From: Bacillota bacterium
Lineage (GTDB): Bacteria; Bacillota; Sulfobacillia; JACIYH01
Length of the DNA stretch: 64,000 bases
Direction of reading: 5' to 3'
Assembly (NCBI GenBank): GCA_040757085.1
Contig: JBFLXJ010000027.1
Span: 1-64,000 of the forward strand
Shown here: positions 1 through 9,416 of the stretch, in pieces
Layout: each line of letters begins with the position of its first letter
Position numbering within the stretch: position 1 is the stretch's first letter
Translations under genes and position numbers: made by a program
The notes under the pieces: model-generated
What the model saw: only the letters and a program-made list of their open reading frames with translations
What the model was told of the DNA's origin: nothing
Database searches by the model: none

Positions 1-53
1 CATTCCCACCGCATTTGTCAACCATATGCCCTTCCTTTTCGTGGCTACAAACT

Positions 54-81
54 TCAAACAGAAATAACGCGGAAACCCGCG
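54..81 (-). terminator. Rho-independent terminator of the left tad locus
   Basis: On the minus strand a CGCGG stem (77-81), a 4-base loop and a CCGCG arm (68-72) are followed by a T-rich tail (TTATTTCTG, 59-67). It lies just downstream of the short tad locus and ends it. A second 7-bp hairpin (arms 87-93 and 103-109) lies between it and the last codon. I see nothing in bases 1-53. Confidence 0.7.
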
Positions 82-104
82 CCGCACCTGAACCTAAGCC
101 CTGT

Positions 105-176
105 TCAGGGCCGGGAGCTTGCGTCTAACCCCAGTACCGCCAGGAAAACCACCGCTCCCACCCACGCCGCCGTCAT
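105..176 (-). pseudogene. 23-codon remnant in the position of TadB
   Basis: An ATG at 176 overlaps the stop of the upstream TadA ATPase gene in an ATGA junction, the same coupling used inside the intact tad operon. The peptide starts [17 protein letters not shown], a single hydrophobic segment like the N-terminus of a TadB-type inner-membrane protein. It stops after 23 codons and a terminator follows. I read this as the stump of a lost tadB/tadC end. A genuine micropeptide is possible but less likely. Confidence 0.45.
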
Positions 177-1498
177 TTGCTCCCCCCTCCGTCGACCCAG
201 GCGGGGACGGTCAACCCCTCCCGCAGCACCCTTTCCGCCTGCTCCCGCCCGAACACCGCCCCGTCCATCCTGTGAAACGTCCCGGCACGGCCGTCCTCGC
301 CCACGTACCGGTATACCGGGCGCAAGGGAGGCCCTTCCCTGCAGACCAGGCTAACTTCCAACACTCGCCTCCGGCCGTCGTGAAAACGTGCCTGTTGTAC
401 GATCACGTCCAGGGCGTTGCGGATCTGCCGCCTCACGGCCGGCAGAGGAAGATGAGCATCGGCCGTCAGAACCATGTTTTCCAGCCTGACCAGGGCCTCG
501 GCACTGGAGTTGGCATGCAACGTGCAGGCGGAACCGGGGTGACCCGTGTTCATGGCCTGGAGCATGTCCAGAGCCTCCCCGCCCCGGCATTCCCCCACCA
601 CGATGCGATCAGGGCGCATGCGCAGGGCATTGCGGAGCAACTGCCGCATGGTGACTTCGCCCTTGCCCTCGGCGTTGGGAGGGCGACACTCAAGACGCAC
701 CACGTGAGGAAGATCGATGCGCAGTTCGGCCGAGTCCTCAATGGTAATGATGCGCTCTCCCGCGGGGAGGGACGAGGCCAGCGCGTTGAGGGTGGTGGTC
801 TTACCTGAGGCTGCCCCACCGTTGATCAGCACGTTGAGCCGCCCGCGCAAGCACAGGGCCAGGAACTCAGCCATCTCCGGACTCATGGTGCCGAGGCGAA
901 CGAGATCATCCAGCGACAGAGGGCGCCCCGGAAACTTGCGCACCGTGAGGACAGGCCCGACCAGGCTCAGGGGCGGGATGATGACGTTGATGCGGGAACC
1001 GTCGGGTAACCTTCCGTCCGCGTAGGGCGAGGACAGATCCACGCGCCGGCCCAACGGTGCCACCATGCGGGTGATGAGGTGCATGAGGTCGTCCTCGTCC
1101 CGGAAGGTGATCGAGGTGGATTCCAGCCTTCCATGCCTTTCCACGAATACCTGCCCGGGCCCGTTCACCATCACCTCGGTCACGTCCGGGTCAGCCATCA
1201 ACGGCTCCAGCGGCCCGTACCCCACCATGGCCGAGGTAAGTTCATCCGCAAGCGCTTCCCGGCTCAGGCGGGCGTGTCCCACGTTGTCCCGCACCAGCGT
1301 CTGCAGGACCACCGACCGTAGCTTCTCGCGCCGCTGGCGGTCCCGTCGCGCCTCGCTGAGCAACTGGCCGTGCTCCTCCAGCAAACGGGGCTGCAACATC
1401 CGCAAGAGCTCGTCCAGCGTGGGCGACGCCTGCCCATCCGCCCCGGGGTGAGCGGCCGGCGGAGGAACCGCAGCGAGACGCCTCAGCAATCCTCCCAT
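173..1498 (-). CDS. tadA: Tad/Flp pilus assembly ATPase (TadA/CpaF), copy 1
   Basis: Secretion ATPase of the TadA/CpaF family, 441 residues, which would power Tad pilus assembly from the cytoplasmic face of the membrane. The central region has the family motifs: [18 protein letters not shown] in the N-terminal domain, a Walker A variant [14 protein letters not shown], the Asp-box region and an R-rich His/Arg segment ([19 protein letters not shown]). The Walker A reads GAASGKT rather than the GGTGSGKT of copy 2. The ATG at 1498 is chosen because an AGGGGGAG ribosome site precedes it; it starts 11 bases after the stop of the ParA-like gene. Third gene of a short minus-strand tad locus that lacks TadB and TadC. 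Confidence 0.9.
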   Translation of the reverse strand: MGGLLRRLAAVPPPAAHPGADGQASPTLDELLRMLQPRLLEEHGQLLSEARRDRQRREKLRSVVLQTLVRDNVGHARLSREALADELTSAMVGYGPLEPLMADPDVTEVMVNGPGQVFVERHGRLESTSITFRDEDDLMHLITRMVAPLGRRVDLSSPYADGRLPDGSRINVIIPPLSLVGPVLTVRKFPGRPLSLDDLVRLGTMSPEMAEFLALCLRGRLNVLINGGAASGKTTTLNALASSLPAGERIITIEDSAELRIDLPHVVRLECRPPNAEGKGEVTMRQLLRNALRMRPDRIVVGECRGGEALDMLQAMNTGHPGSACTLHANSSAEALVRLENMVLTADAHLPLPAVRRQIRNALDVIVQQARFHDGRRRVLEVSLVCREGPPLRPVYRYVGEDGRAGTFHRMDGAVFGREQAERVLREGLTVPAWVDGGGSK

Positions 1499-1509
1499 GG
1501 CGCTCCCCC

Positions 1510-2889
1510 TTAAGATCTGCGCAGCCGCGGTGAAACCCTCCGGCCGAACCACCCACGCCGGCTGCACTCGCCGTGCTGCATGGAATCATCGCCCACGGGG
1601 TACATCCTCTGGGCCAGATCCAGGAGGGCTGTCGCCAGAGGCCCGGTTTGGCGAAGCACATACGGGGTACCCTCCATGACGGCTCTGGCTGCTCCGGGGT
1701 CGTCCGGAAGCAGCGCGGCCGGGGCGATCCCCAGAAAGGCCTGAATGTCGCGGACATCGGGGCAACCTTCCCGGTACCGGTTAACCACCAGTCCCACCGT
1801 GCTGCGGTGTATGCCCAGCCGGGGGACGAGGTCCAGGAAGACCCGGGCCTGGTACAGACAGGCGGGGTCCTGCACCACTAGCAAGAGGATGCGGGTAGCT
1901 CCCTCGAGGGCCTGACACAGGGCCTCGTCGCAGGGGCTCGGTGCGGTATCGATCACCACCACCGGGAAACTCCCCCTGGCACTGGCCAGAATATTGCGAA
2001 GGTGATCCTGCCCTATGAACTCGGCCAGTTCCGGCCGCAAAGGACCCTTCAGCACGTACAGCCCTGACCCGGTGTGTCTCACCAGGTGCTCCCGCAGCAC
2101 CTCCGGGCTGATGTCCCGCCCGGAGTTGACCAGTTCCAGGATACCCGGCCCCCCCTGCAGGTTCAGGTGGATACTGGCGTCGGCGGAGGGGAGATCCCAG
2201 TCCAGCAACAGCACCTCCGCCCCACGTGAAGAGAGAGCCGCACCCAGGTTAACGGCCACGAAGGTCTTCCCCACGCCTCCTTTGGGACTGCACACCGTGA
2301 CCACCTGGGGCGCGGGAAAGCCCTCCCACCCCCAGGGACGCGGTGCCGCAAACGCCCCCTCTCCACCCGTGCCCGCTGGGACAGGAGAAACACCCGCAGG
2401 CCCGCGGGAGGGCTCCCGCCGGTCGGTGACCACCCCGTGAGGCGCCCCCGACCGGGCGGGCGGAAACGATGGGGTGGGCGGCGCCGGCGTGGCAGGCGAT
2501 TGGGTCGGCGTCTGCCTGCACCCGTTACCGCCCCCGCCCGCCAGTATCTGGCGGACGGTCTCTACCAGGCGGCGGTAGTCAGGGGGAGAGGGGAACAAGT
2601 ACCAACCGGCGGGGAGCGGACCCGCGTCCCGCCCATCAGGCCCGGATACCATCACCACAGGCAGGTCGGGAAACAACCAGGCGAGGTTGCTGACCAGGGC
2701 CGCCAGGTCCCAGATCCCTTCCAGATCGGTGGTAAGCACCAGGACGCCCGGATGGCAGCGATCTATGGTCCCGAATAGCAACTCCGCCTGGGTCACTTCG
2801 GCCGCCGGCGCTATGCCGCTGCGCTTCAGCGCGAGGGACAGCAGGGAATCTCGTCCTGCCAGCACGACCCCGTTCCCACTCACGGACAT
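1510..2889 (-). CDS. CpaE/TadZ-like ParA/MinD ATPase, copy 1
   Basis: A 459-residue protein. An N-terminal region of about 115 residues resembles an atypical receiver domain without a clear phospho-acceptor Asp. A Pro-rich, low-complexity linker (about 120-195) follows, then a MinD/ParA ATPase domain with an intact deviant Walker A (CSPKGGVGKT) including the signature lysine, a LLLDWDLPSADA switch and VVIDTAPSP. TadZ/CpaE proteins position the Tad machine at the membrane, so this is the likely role. It lies between the CpaB-like gene and tadA. The start is set by the reading frame; a weak GGGGGGCGCC precedes the ATG. Confidence 0.8.
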   Translation of the reverse strand: MSVSGNGVVLAGRDSLLSLALKRSGIAPAAEVTQAELLFGTIDRCHPGVLVLTTDLEGIWDLAALVSNLAWLFPDLPVVMVSGPDGRDAGPLPAGWYLFPSPPDYRRLVETVRQILAGGGGNGCRQTPTQSPATPAPPTPSFPPARSGAPHGVVTDRREPSRGPAGVSPVPAGTGGEGAFAAPRPWGWEGFPAPQVVTVCSPKGGVGKTFVAVNLGAALSSRGAEVLLLDWDLPSADASIHLNLQGGPGILELVNSGRDISPEVLREHLVRHTGSGLYVLKGPLRPELAEFIGQDHLRNILASARGSFPVVVIDTAPSPCDEALCQALEGATRILLLVVQDPACLYQARVFLDLVPRLGIHRSTVGLVVNRYREGCPDVRDIQAFLGIAPAALLPDDPGAARAVMEGTPYVLRQTGPLATALLDLAQRMYPVGDDSMQHGECSRRGWFGRRVSPRLRRS

Positions 2890-2984
2890 GTGGCGCCCCC
2901 CTCATCTCACTTGCCTGCCGCTCGCTCCTCGGGACCCGACCGCCCGCCATGCTACGCCCCCGTGCCTGCGCGGTAGGCGGCCTC

Positions 2985-3794
2985 TCAGGGGGGCTGCGGA
3001 GCACCCGTCCCGCCGGGCCCCGCGTCGCCCGCCACCCCACTGGTCGGAGGCAGGTAGAGGTTTTCCCATCCCACCCCGGACGTCAGTACCGGCTGCGGCT
3101 CGAGCGGACACAACATCAGGTACAACGAGCCATGTTCGAGGGCGAACGCCAGCCTTTCCGCCTCCGCCGCGCTGACGGCCACCACCACCCCCATGGGAAG
3201 CTCCCTTCCCTGCGGCCAGGGCTGCCCGCGCTCATCCCGCACCGCCAGCACCCTTAGTCCCTGCGCGAGCACGCGGGCGATGGCAGGCTGCCCCGGGTCA
3301 TCGCTCACGAAAAGCACGTCCACCAGACGGCCCGAGGTAATCGTGCCTCCGCCGGCCCGCTCGGCGGGAACGGGCAGCAACATAGCCCGCAGATGGGGCA
3401 GCAAATCGCAACCCACCCCTGCTTCCGCGGGTGACAGCGTGCGCACCCGGAGCACCTGCTCGCCCGCCACCAGCTCCACCTTTGTCACCCGTCCCACTCC
3501 GTCGCTCAAACACGTGAGCGCCTGGGGGTGAACGCCATCCCCCGGCAGCATCGCGACCCGCAGGTCACCCGGTTCCAAAACTTTCCCCGCCCGCACAGGT
3601 CGAGCCGCCACCACCACCGGATATCTCTCGCCCAAACTGTCCAGATAAAGATACACCGTCACTCCGGCCACCACCGCCAGAACGAGGCTGCCTGCCATCC
3701 GCCACCTGGCCCGCAAAGCGCCACCCCCCGTCAAGCGCCGCACCCTTCTTCCCCGCCGTACTGCTGCTCGCACGTCTTTCCCCCGACAGCCCAC
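2985..3794 (-). CDS. CpaB/RcpC-like SAF-domain pilus protein, copy 1
   Basis: About 269 residues. A basic N-terminus is followed by one membrane segment (AGSLVLAVVAGVTVYLYL, residues 34-51) and a SAF-type domain (RPVRAGKVLEPGDLRVAMLPGDG, a VGRV..VELVAGEQVL strand, SGRLVDVLFV). This matches CpaB/RcpC, the periplasmic-side Tad component, though it is shorter than the 446-residue copy at 10.8-12.1 kb. The GTG at 3794 is uncertain; the ATG at 3698, just before the membrane segment, is an alternative. It is the first gene of the left tad locus, and a sigma-A-like promoter lies about 175 bases upstream. Confidence 0.7.
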   Translation of the reverse strand: MGCRGKDVRAAVRRGRRVRRLTGGGALRARWRMAGSLVLAVVAGVTVYLYLDSLGERYPVVVAARPVRAGKVLEPGDLRVAMLPGDGVHPQALTCLSDGVGRVTKVELVAGEQVLRVRTLSPAEAGVGCDLLPHLRAMLLPVPAERAGGGTITSGRLVDVLFVSDDPGQPAIARVLAQGLRVLAVRDERGQPWPQGRELPMGVVVAVSAAEAERLAFALEHGSLYLMLCPLEPQPVLTSGVGWENLYLPPTSGVAGDAGPGGTGAPQPP

Positions 3795-3803
3795 ACCCCG
3801 GCA

Positions 3804-3902
3804 TCACCATTGAGTCCCGTCGGGACAGAGCCCGAGAAAGCGGGGAGGCGGACAGACGCCGGCGGCTCCCGGATCGACGCCTGCCCCTCCGCGTACGGCC
3901 AT
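3804..3902 (-). CDS. Possible 32-residue leader ORF of the left tad locus
   Basis: A short reading frame in the leader between the promoter at 3976-4004 and the CpaB-like gene. Its ATG at 3902 is preceded by a strong GGGGAGGTGAAGGAG site. The peptide contains VCPPP and GLCPDG, two cysteines and no membrane segment. It stops 10 bases before the downstream GTG, so translation could couple to that gene. I do not recognise it and cannot exclude that the ribosome site is fortuitous. Confidence 0.3.
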   Translation of the reverse strand: MAVRGGAGVDPGAAGVCPPPRFLGLCPDGTQW

Positions 3903-3975
3903 GCACTCCTTCACCTCCCCACCGGCACCAGCGGCCGCCACCCCCGGGGCATTCCGCCTCCCCCATTTCGACCGC

Positions 3976-4004
3976 ATCCTACCAGGTTTGCCAAGTCTTG
4001 TCAA
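3976..4004 (-). promoter_or_regulatory. Sigma-A-type promoter of the left tad locus
   Basis: On the minus strand a perfect TTGACA -35 box (3999-4004) is followed after 17 bases by TAGGAT (3976-3981). A second TTGACA copy lies 13 bases upstream (4018-4023). The promoter lies between the divergent CpaB-like and SLH genes and would give a leader of about 170 bases. Confidence 0.7.
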
Positions 4005-4064
4005 GCCCCCCGAAATGTGTCAATATAGGGGGGCCGGCGGCGCCCAACCTGGGAGGTGACTAAC

Positions 4065-5723
4065 GTGGAGATGAGGACTCCAACGGCCGGGGCGGCCCCG
4101 GTCGCCAGCCTGCGCGGGCGGCCAACCACTCTCGTCTTGGGGATGCTGGTCGTCGCTGCAGCCGGGCTCCTCGCGCCCTGCCGGGCGGTGGCAAAAGATC
4201 CGTGGTACGAGGACGTCTCCTCGCGCTTCTGGGCATACCGCGACATCCGCGTCATGTGGGAGGAAGAATGTACCGACGGCTGGGCGTTCACCCGCTGGCG
4301 GTGGGCCCCGTGGAGAGACTGGGAAGAGACGGTGGCGCGCTTTTACCCCAACGATCCGATCACCCGCGCTCAGTACGCCATGGTCATGGCCAAGACTTTG
4401 CGGCTGCATCCCCAAGATGACCGCCAGCCCACCTTCACCGACGTCCCCCGGGACTTCACCCTCTACGGCGACAAGCCCGGCTACGGCTACATCGAGGCCC
4501 TGGCAGCGCAGGGGTGGATCGTGGGGTCGGGAGACGGACGATTTCGCCCCCACGACTTCATCGAGCGTCAGCATGCGGTCGCGGTCCTGGTGAGGGCGCT
4601 GGGCCTAAGTTCGTTCGCGCAACTCATCGCGCCCGAAGCGGGTCGCTGCCTGGACCGATTCCCCGACGGGTACCAGGTCGACCCCATGCTGGCCCCCCAG
4701 ATGGCACTGGCGATCCGGCTGGGGATCATCATCGGGCACGACGACGGACGCCTGCGCCCCCGCGACAATCTTTGGCGCTGTCAGGCGGTGGCGATCCTGG
4801 CGCGATCCGCCCTCATCGACGCCACGGCAAACCCGCCCCACCTCAGCCCCGACGGAGACGGGGTGGAAGACACGACCAGCTTCACGTTCCGTACCCTGAA
4901 AAACCGCTCGACCCGCAGCTGGAGCCTGGCCATTGGGAACGTCGAGGGAGAGTGGTACCGCTCCTTTTATCCCGAAGGCCACCCGGGCGAGCCCCCGCCG
5001 TCTCTGGTGTGGGACGGGCGTGACGACCGGGAACGGAGCCTACCGGACGGAACCTACTTCTACCGGGCCTGGATCACCGACTCCCGCGGAGAACGGTTCC
5101 GTTCCGCCCTCAAACCCCTCACCCTGGAGCGCCGGCGCCTGTGGGGTAATCTGTACCCCTCGGAGGTCAACCCGGGGCAGAACCTCACCGTGCAAGCCTC
5201 TACCACCGGAGGGGCCCAGCGGGTCGTCGCCCACAGCGACGGCGTCACGTTTGAACTTACCCCCTCTTCGCCTCCCCTTCCCACGGGAAGCAACACCTGG
5301 AGCGCGGCCCTCACTGCTCCCGGCCACGCGGAAGAGGGGACCAGGCAGGTAAGGCTGGTGGCATCCTTTCCCGGCACCACCAGGACTCTCAACTTCTACT
5401 ACTACCTGCGTGATTCCATCACCCTCACGGGAACCCTCGATCCGAACCCTGCCCGCGCCGGTGGCCCAATTCGCATCGCGGCATTCACCAGCACCAACGC
5501 GTCCTCGGTGAAGGCGGAACTGCCCTGGGGGGAACCCCTCACCCTCCAACCCAGCCAGCCGGGCAGGTGGCAGGGATCCTTCCGCACCCGCCCCGACACC
5601 CCCGAAGGCACCTACACGGTGATGCTGGAGGCGCAGGCGGGAACAAGACGCAAGCGACACCCCCTCCAACTCGTCATCGAGGGTTCCACCCTGCAGGACC
5701 TGGCCATCATTCTCAGCGACTGA
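4065..5723 (+). CDS. S-layer-homology (SLH) surface protein with FlgD/Ig-like domain
   Basis: A secreted wall-associated protein of about 552 residues. The N-terminus has a basic stretch and a hydrophobic signal segment (LVLGMLVVAAAGLLAPCRAVA). Three SLH-type repeats follow over residues 50-265, with motifs such as FYPNDPITRAQYAMVMAKTL, GDGRFRPHDFIERQHAVAVL and DDGRLRPRDNLWRCQAVAIL. A short NPPHLSPDGDGVEDTTSF stretch opens a FlgD-like Ig domain (VWDGRDDRERSLPDGTYFYR), and beta-rich segments follow. A strong GGGAGGTGA site sits 5 bases before GTG 4065; ATG 4071 is equally possible. It lies between two tad loci on the opposite strand and overlaps the DUF192 gene tail by 11 bases. Confidence 0.85.
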   Translation: MEMRTPTAGAAPVASLRGRPTTLVLGMLVVAAAGLLAPCRAVAKDPWYEDVSSRFWAYRDIRVMWEEECTDGWAFTRWRWAPWRDWEETVARFYPNDPITRAQYAMVMAKTLRLHPQDDRQPTFTDVPRDFTLYGDKPGYGYIEALAAQGWIVGSGDGRFRPHDFIERQHAVAVLVRALGLSSFAQLIAPEAGRCLDRFPDGYQVDPMLAPQMALAIRLGIIIGHDDGRLRPRDNLWRCQAVAILARSALIDATANPPHLSPDGDGVEDTTSFTFRTLKNRSTRSWSLAIGNVEGEWYRSFYPEGHPGEPPPSLVWDGRDDRERSLPDGTYFYRAWITDSRGERFRSALKPLTLERRRLWGNLYPSEVNPGQNLTVQASTTGGAQRVVAHSDGVTFELTPSSPPLPTGSNTWSAALTAPGHAEEGTRQVRLVASFPGTTRTLNFYYYLRDSITLTGTLDPNPARAGGPIRIAAFTSTNASSVKAELPWGEPLTLQPSQPGRWQGSFRTRPDTPEGTYTVMLEAQAGTRRKRHPLQLVIEGSTLQDLAIILSD

Positions 5724-6114
5724 CGCCGGGGACGGCTCCCACGCTCGCCTCCACATCTTCCGCCAGGGCCATCTCGATCCGGTCACCCACCACGGTACCG
5801 GTCCGCGCCACCGTACCCGCGGGGAGCTCGAGCACGTAATAGCTGCCTTTCACCCAGGGCCCGCAACGGTTCGGTGGCATCGTGGTGGCGACCCGGATCA
5901 CCCGTCGCTCCTGGGTAATGTAGACCACATCGATGGGAAACCTCATGCCAAAGGTGTGTACGGCACGGCAGGGTGCCATAAGCAACCCCTGTCCCGGAAG
6001 GAGCGCACGCTTGCCCAGCAAGCCCCGCAAGCGGACCCAAAAGCTTTCCCCCGCCAGCGCGTTCTCCGCGAGCACAGCCCCCCGGGTAGCGTTCGTGACC
6101 CACACCATCTTCAC
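5713..6114 (-). CDS. DUF192 family protein at the end of the tad operon
   Basis: A DUF192 (COG1430) protein of about 133 residues, with the family signature LRGLLGK, CRAVHTFGMRFPIDVVYI and PGTVARTGTVVGDRIE. Its biochemical role is unknown; members often neighbour tad/type II secretion genes. Start: a GTG at 6114 that overlaps the TadC stop as GTGA. A following ATG (6108) is also possible. The 3' end overlaps the convergent SLH gene by 11 bases. Confidence 0.8.
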   Translation of the reverse strand: MKMVWVTNATRGAVLAENALAGESFWVRLRGLLGKRALLPGQGLLMAPCRAVHTFGMRFPIDVVYITQERRVIRVATTMPPNRCGPWVKGSYYVLELPAGTVARTGTVVGDRIEMALAEDVEASVGAVPGVSR

Positions 6115-7022
6115 CGCTGGAACAGCACCCCCATGATGCGCAACACAGCCGGCCCCAGTATGATCACGAGCAGCGAGGGGAAAATGCAAAACACCAGCGG
6201 GAACACCAGCTTCACCGGTGCCTGCATCGCCTGCTCCTCCGCTCTCTGCTTCTGGCGCCTGCGCATCTCCTCCGATTGAACACGCAAGGCCCGGGCCAGA
6301 CCGGTGCCCAGTTGCTCGGCCTGTATAATGGCCGCCGCAAATGCCTTCAGTTCGGGGAGACCCACCCGGCTTGCCAGGTGCTCGAGCGCGTCTGCCCTGG
6401 TAGCTCCCAGATTGACTTCCCGCAGGTAAACCTGCAATTCCTCGCTCAAGGGACCCGGCACCTTGGCGGCCACCTTTTGCAGCGCCCCATCAAACCCCAC
6501 CCCGGCCTCGACCGAAACGCAGAGCAGGTCGATGGCGTCCGGAAGCCTCTTCCTGATGGCCGCCCGGCGCCTGGAAATCACCCGCGACAGGACGAGGTCG
6601 GGCATACAGTATCCCACGACGGGCCATGCCAGCAGCGACAGGATGCGGCTTCCTCCTGACCCCGCCCCCGCCCACACAAACGCGAAGGCCAGGCCTCCCA
6701 CTCCCCCCAAGAGCTTCGCCGCGAGCAAACTGTCGGCAGGGAAAGGACGCCCCGCCTGCTCCGCCTTCTCCTGTAACGTCCTGCGCACGCGAGCCGGCGT
6801 CCAGCGCACTGCTACCTGCTCCAGGTCGCGCAGGAGGGGTGCCAGCGCCCGTTCCCGCAAAGGAGCTCGGGCCTGGTGCACAGGTTTCTTTGCCCGGCTG
6901 ATCCATTGCAGGCGCTTGGCCATCAACGCCTCTTCCTCTGTGGGGGCAAGGGCGGCGTACGTCACCGCCCATCCCGCGAGAAAACTGAGTACCAGCAGGC
7001 CCAGGCGCAGGTATCCTTCCAT
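6111..7022 (-). CDS. tadC: Tad pilus inner-membrane platform protein TadC
   Basis: Type II secretion F-domain protein of about 303 residues, with membrane segments near the N-terminus, near residues 95-130 and at the C-terminus (VKLVFPLVFCIFPSLLVIILGPAVLRIMGVL). The F-domain core reads RLPDAIDLLCVSVEAGVGFDGALQKVA, typical of TadC. With TadB it forms the membrane platform driven by the TadA ATPase. The ATG at 7022 has a GAGGTGG site 8 bases upstream; GTG 7034, one base after the TadB stop, is the alternative. Confidence 0.9.
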   Translation of the reverse strand: MEGYLRLGLLVLSFLAGWAVTYAALAPTEEEALMAKRLQWISRAKKPVHQARAPLRERALAPLLRDLEQVAVRWTPARVRRTLQEKAEQAGRPFPADSLLAAKLLGGVGGLAFAFVWAGAGSGGSRILSLLAWPVVGYCMPDLVLSRVISRRRAAIRKRLPDAIDLLCVSVEAGVGFDGALQKVAAKVPGPLSEELQVYLREVNLGATRADALEHLASRVGLPELKAFAAAIIQAEQLGTGLARALRVQSEEMRRRQKQRAEEQAMQAPVKLVFPLVFCIFPSLLVIILGPAVLRIMGVLFQR

Positions 7023-7035
7023 CGCGCCGTCCACC

Positions 7036-8010
7036 TCACATGTCCACGCTTACCAACTTGCGGATGATGAGGAAGCCAACCACGGACAGCACACCGCAGA
7101 CCGCCAGCATGAACTGCCCCGGGGCGCTGTTAATCATCACGTCGAGGTACTCGGGGTTGAGCCACCGTATCATCACCCCCAACGCGAGGGGCAAAGAGCC
7201 AATGATGATGCCGGACAGCCGCCCCTGAGCGGTGAGCGTTCGGATCTCCCCGCGGAGGCGCATCCGTTCCCGGATGGTCTGGCTCACCCGCTCGATCACC
7301 TGGGCCAGGTTGCCACCTGCCTCTCTCTGCACCATCACGGCGGCGACGACCAGGTCGAGGTCGGAACTGCCCACCCGCGCTGCCAGGCGGCGGAGGGCGT
7401 CTTCAAGGGGGACGTTCACCCGCGTTTCCTGCACCACCCGGGACAACTCCGGGCCCAGGGGGGCTGTGATCTGCTGGCCCACCGCATCGACCGCCTGCAG
7501 GAAGGATTGGCCGGCGCGCAATGCCCCCGCGATCATCACCAGGGCATCGGGGAGCTGGCGCTCAAAGGATGCCACCCGCCTCTGCAAACGCAGCCTGAGC
7601 CACGCCGCCGGAAGAGCCGCCCCTCCCGCGGCACCGCACAAAGCCACGATAGGATCGCGCCAGAACAGGCCCAGCGCGGCACCCATGAGCACGGCGATCA
7701 GGGTCAGAACGCAGAACTCGGCCGGCGCAAGGTCGATGCCCGCCCGCAGCAGGGCGCTCTCCAGGCCCTTTGGCGAGACGCGCCCAGCGGCGCCCCGGCC
7801 CAGTCGGGCAGCTGCCCTACCCACTACCGCGAACACACGGTGCTTGATTCCCACGCGCCCGCCCGAGGTGCGACCTGCCGGGGCCGCCTCTTCCCGCCGG
7901 CGGGCCCTCTCCCACCCCGTCCGCGGGGTGGCGCCGTGCGGCCAGATGGCCCACAGGGTTGCAAGAGCAGCAGTCATGAATACGCAGACGAGCAGATGGA
8001 AGATCGTCAC
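7036..8010 (-). CDS. tadB: Tad pilus inner-membrane platform protein TadB
   Basis: A 324-residue type II secretion F-domain protein: N-terminal membrane segment, basic linker, a second hydrophobic pair near residues 100-140, the F core (QLPDALVMIAGALRAGQSFLQAVDAVGQQI) and C-terminal membrane segments (GIIIGSLPLALGVMIRWL; FMLAVCGVLSVVGFLII). The GTG start overlaps the TadA stop in a GTGA junction, so translation is probably coupled. It is the platform partner of TadC. Confidence 0.9.
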   Translation of the reverse strand: MTIFHLLVCVFMTAALATLWAIWPHGATPRTGWERARRREEAAPAGRTSGGRVGIKHRVFAVVGRAAARLGRGAAGRVSPKGLESALLRAGIDLAPAEFCVLTLIAVLMGAALGLFWRDPIVALCGAAGGAALPAAWLRLRLQRRVASFERQLPDALVMIAGALRAGQSFLQAVDAVGQQITAPLGPELSRVVQETRVNVPLEDALRRLAARVGSSDLDLVVAAVMVQREAGGNLAQVIERVSQTIRERMRLRGEIRTLTAQGRLSGIIIGSLPLALGVMIRWLNPEYLDVMINSAPGQFMLAVCGVLSVVGFLIIRKLVSVDM

Positions 8011-9416
8011 CTCACATCCCTCCCGTCGGGATCGAACAATCCCGGTGGGAGTTCCACCCCGCTGGCGCTCAGCCGGTCCCAGAACCGGGGCACCATACCG
8101 GTGGGCCGGTGAACCGCCTGCAGCTTCCCATCAGGGCCCACTCCGGTTATGTCCAGCCGGAATATGTCCTGGAGTACGATCACATCCCCTTCCATCCCCT
8201 GCACCTCTGTCACGTGGGTGATCCGGCGGGTACCGTCTTTGAGGCGCGCCTGGTGGATGATCAGATCCAGGGCTGCCGCTATCTGCTCCCGCACCGCCCG
8301 CAAGGGCAGGTCCATCCCGGCCATGAGCACCATGGTCTCCAGTCGCGAGAGCAGGTCCCGGGGCGAATTGGCGTGTACGGTGGTCATGGAGCCGTCGTGA
8401 CCGGTATTCATGGCCTGGAGCATGTCCAGCGCCTCCCCGGTGCGGACCTCCCCCACTACGATGCGGTCCGGCCTCATGCGCAGGGCATTGCGCACCAGTT
8501 GCCGGATGGTGATCTCCCCCGCACCTTCCAGGTTGGGCGGCCGCGCCTCCAGCGAGACCACATGCTCCTGCTGCAGCTTCAACTCGGCCGCGTCCTCGAT
8601 GGTGATGATGCGTTCGTGCCGGGGGATGAAGGATGAAAGGACGTTGAGCGTGGTGGTTTTTCCGCTCCCGGTCCCCCCGGACACCACGATGTTCAGGCGT
8701 GCCAGGACCGCCGCGCGCAGGAACTGACATATGCGATCGTCCATGGTGGCCAACCGCACCAGATCGGACGCGGTCAAAGGTTCCCGGCTGAACTTGCGTA
8801 TGGTCAGGGTGGGGCCGGTTACGGCCACCGGCGGTATGATGGCGTTGACCCGGGACCCATCCGGCAGGCGGGCATCCACCATGGGGGAAGCCTCATCAAT
8901 GCGCCGACCCAGGGGAGCCACGATGCGCTCGATGAGGTCCAGCACTTCCTTCGGTCCGGAGAAACGGACGGAAGTAGGCTCGATGCGCCCGTTCCTTTCG
9001 ATGTACACCTGGTGCGGCCCGTTCACCATGACCTCCGTCACCGTAGGGTCATCGAGGAACGCCTGAATGGGCCCGTATCCTACTATACTGGCGGCGATCA
9101 CATCAGCGAGGCCGTCCTGCTCGAGGGGCGGCACCCCTTCTTCGCCCAGTACCTCCAGGATTACCTCTCGCACCTCCGGGCCAGGCGCGGCTTGCTCCTT
9201 GCGGGCCGCCAGGCGCTCCAGCAATCTGGCCTGGGCCTTGGCCCTGAGAGCGGCCACCGCCGCCTGCTGTTGTTCTCCCGCCGGGGGTGGGGCACAACGT
9301 TGCTTGGGGGCCTCCTGCTCGCTTCCCTGACCTGGCTGGAACGAGGCCCCGCGAGGAATGTATTTCTGGACCGGCGAGGGATCGCCCCTCTCGACCACAC
9401 GGCGATAAAGGCTCAT
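8007..9416 (-). CDS. tadA: Tad/Flp pilus assembly ATPase (TadA/CpaF), copy 2
   Basis: A 469-residue secretion ATPase of the TadA/CpaF family with canonical motifs: [19 protein letters not shown], Walker [24 protein letters not shown] and [20 protein letters not shown]. The ATG at 9416 overlaps the TadZ stop in an ATGA junction; a longer in-frame start exists 27 bases upstream but would run into the upstream gene. It is complete and sits in the intact operon just before tadB and tadC, so it is the likely working motor of the pilus. Confidence 0.93.
   Translation of the reverse strand: MSLYRRVVERGDPSPVQKYIPRGASFQPGQGSEQEAPKQRCAPPPAGEQQQAAVAALRAKAQARLLERLAARKEQAAPGPEVREVILEVLGEEGVPPLEQDGLADVIAASIVGYGPIQAFLDDPTVTEVMVNGPHQVYIERNGRIEPTSVRFSGPKEVLDLIERIVAPLGRRIDEASPMVDARLPDGSRVNAIIPPVAVTGPTLTIRKFSREPLTASDLVRLATMDDRICQFLRAAVLARLNIVVSGGTGSGKTTTLNVLSSFIPRHERIITIEDAAELKLQQEHVVSLEARPPNLEGAGEITIRQLVRNALRMRPDRIVVGEVRTGEALDMLQAMNTGHDGSMTTVHANSPRDLLSRLETMVLMAGMDLPLRAVREQIAAALDLIIHQARLKDGTRRITHVTEVQGMEGDVIVLQDIFRLDITGVGPDGKLQAVHRPTGMVPRFWDRLSASGVELPPGLFDPDGRDVR

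Noticed and set aside
6463-8112. Long plus-strand open frame of 549 codons
   Set aside because: It lies antisense to tadC and tadB, which have clear domains. Composition is Pro/Arg/Ser/His-rich, typical of opposite-strand frames in GC-rich DNA.
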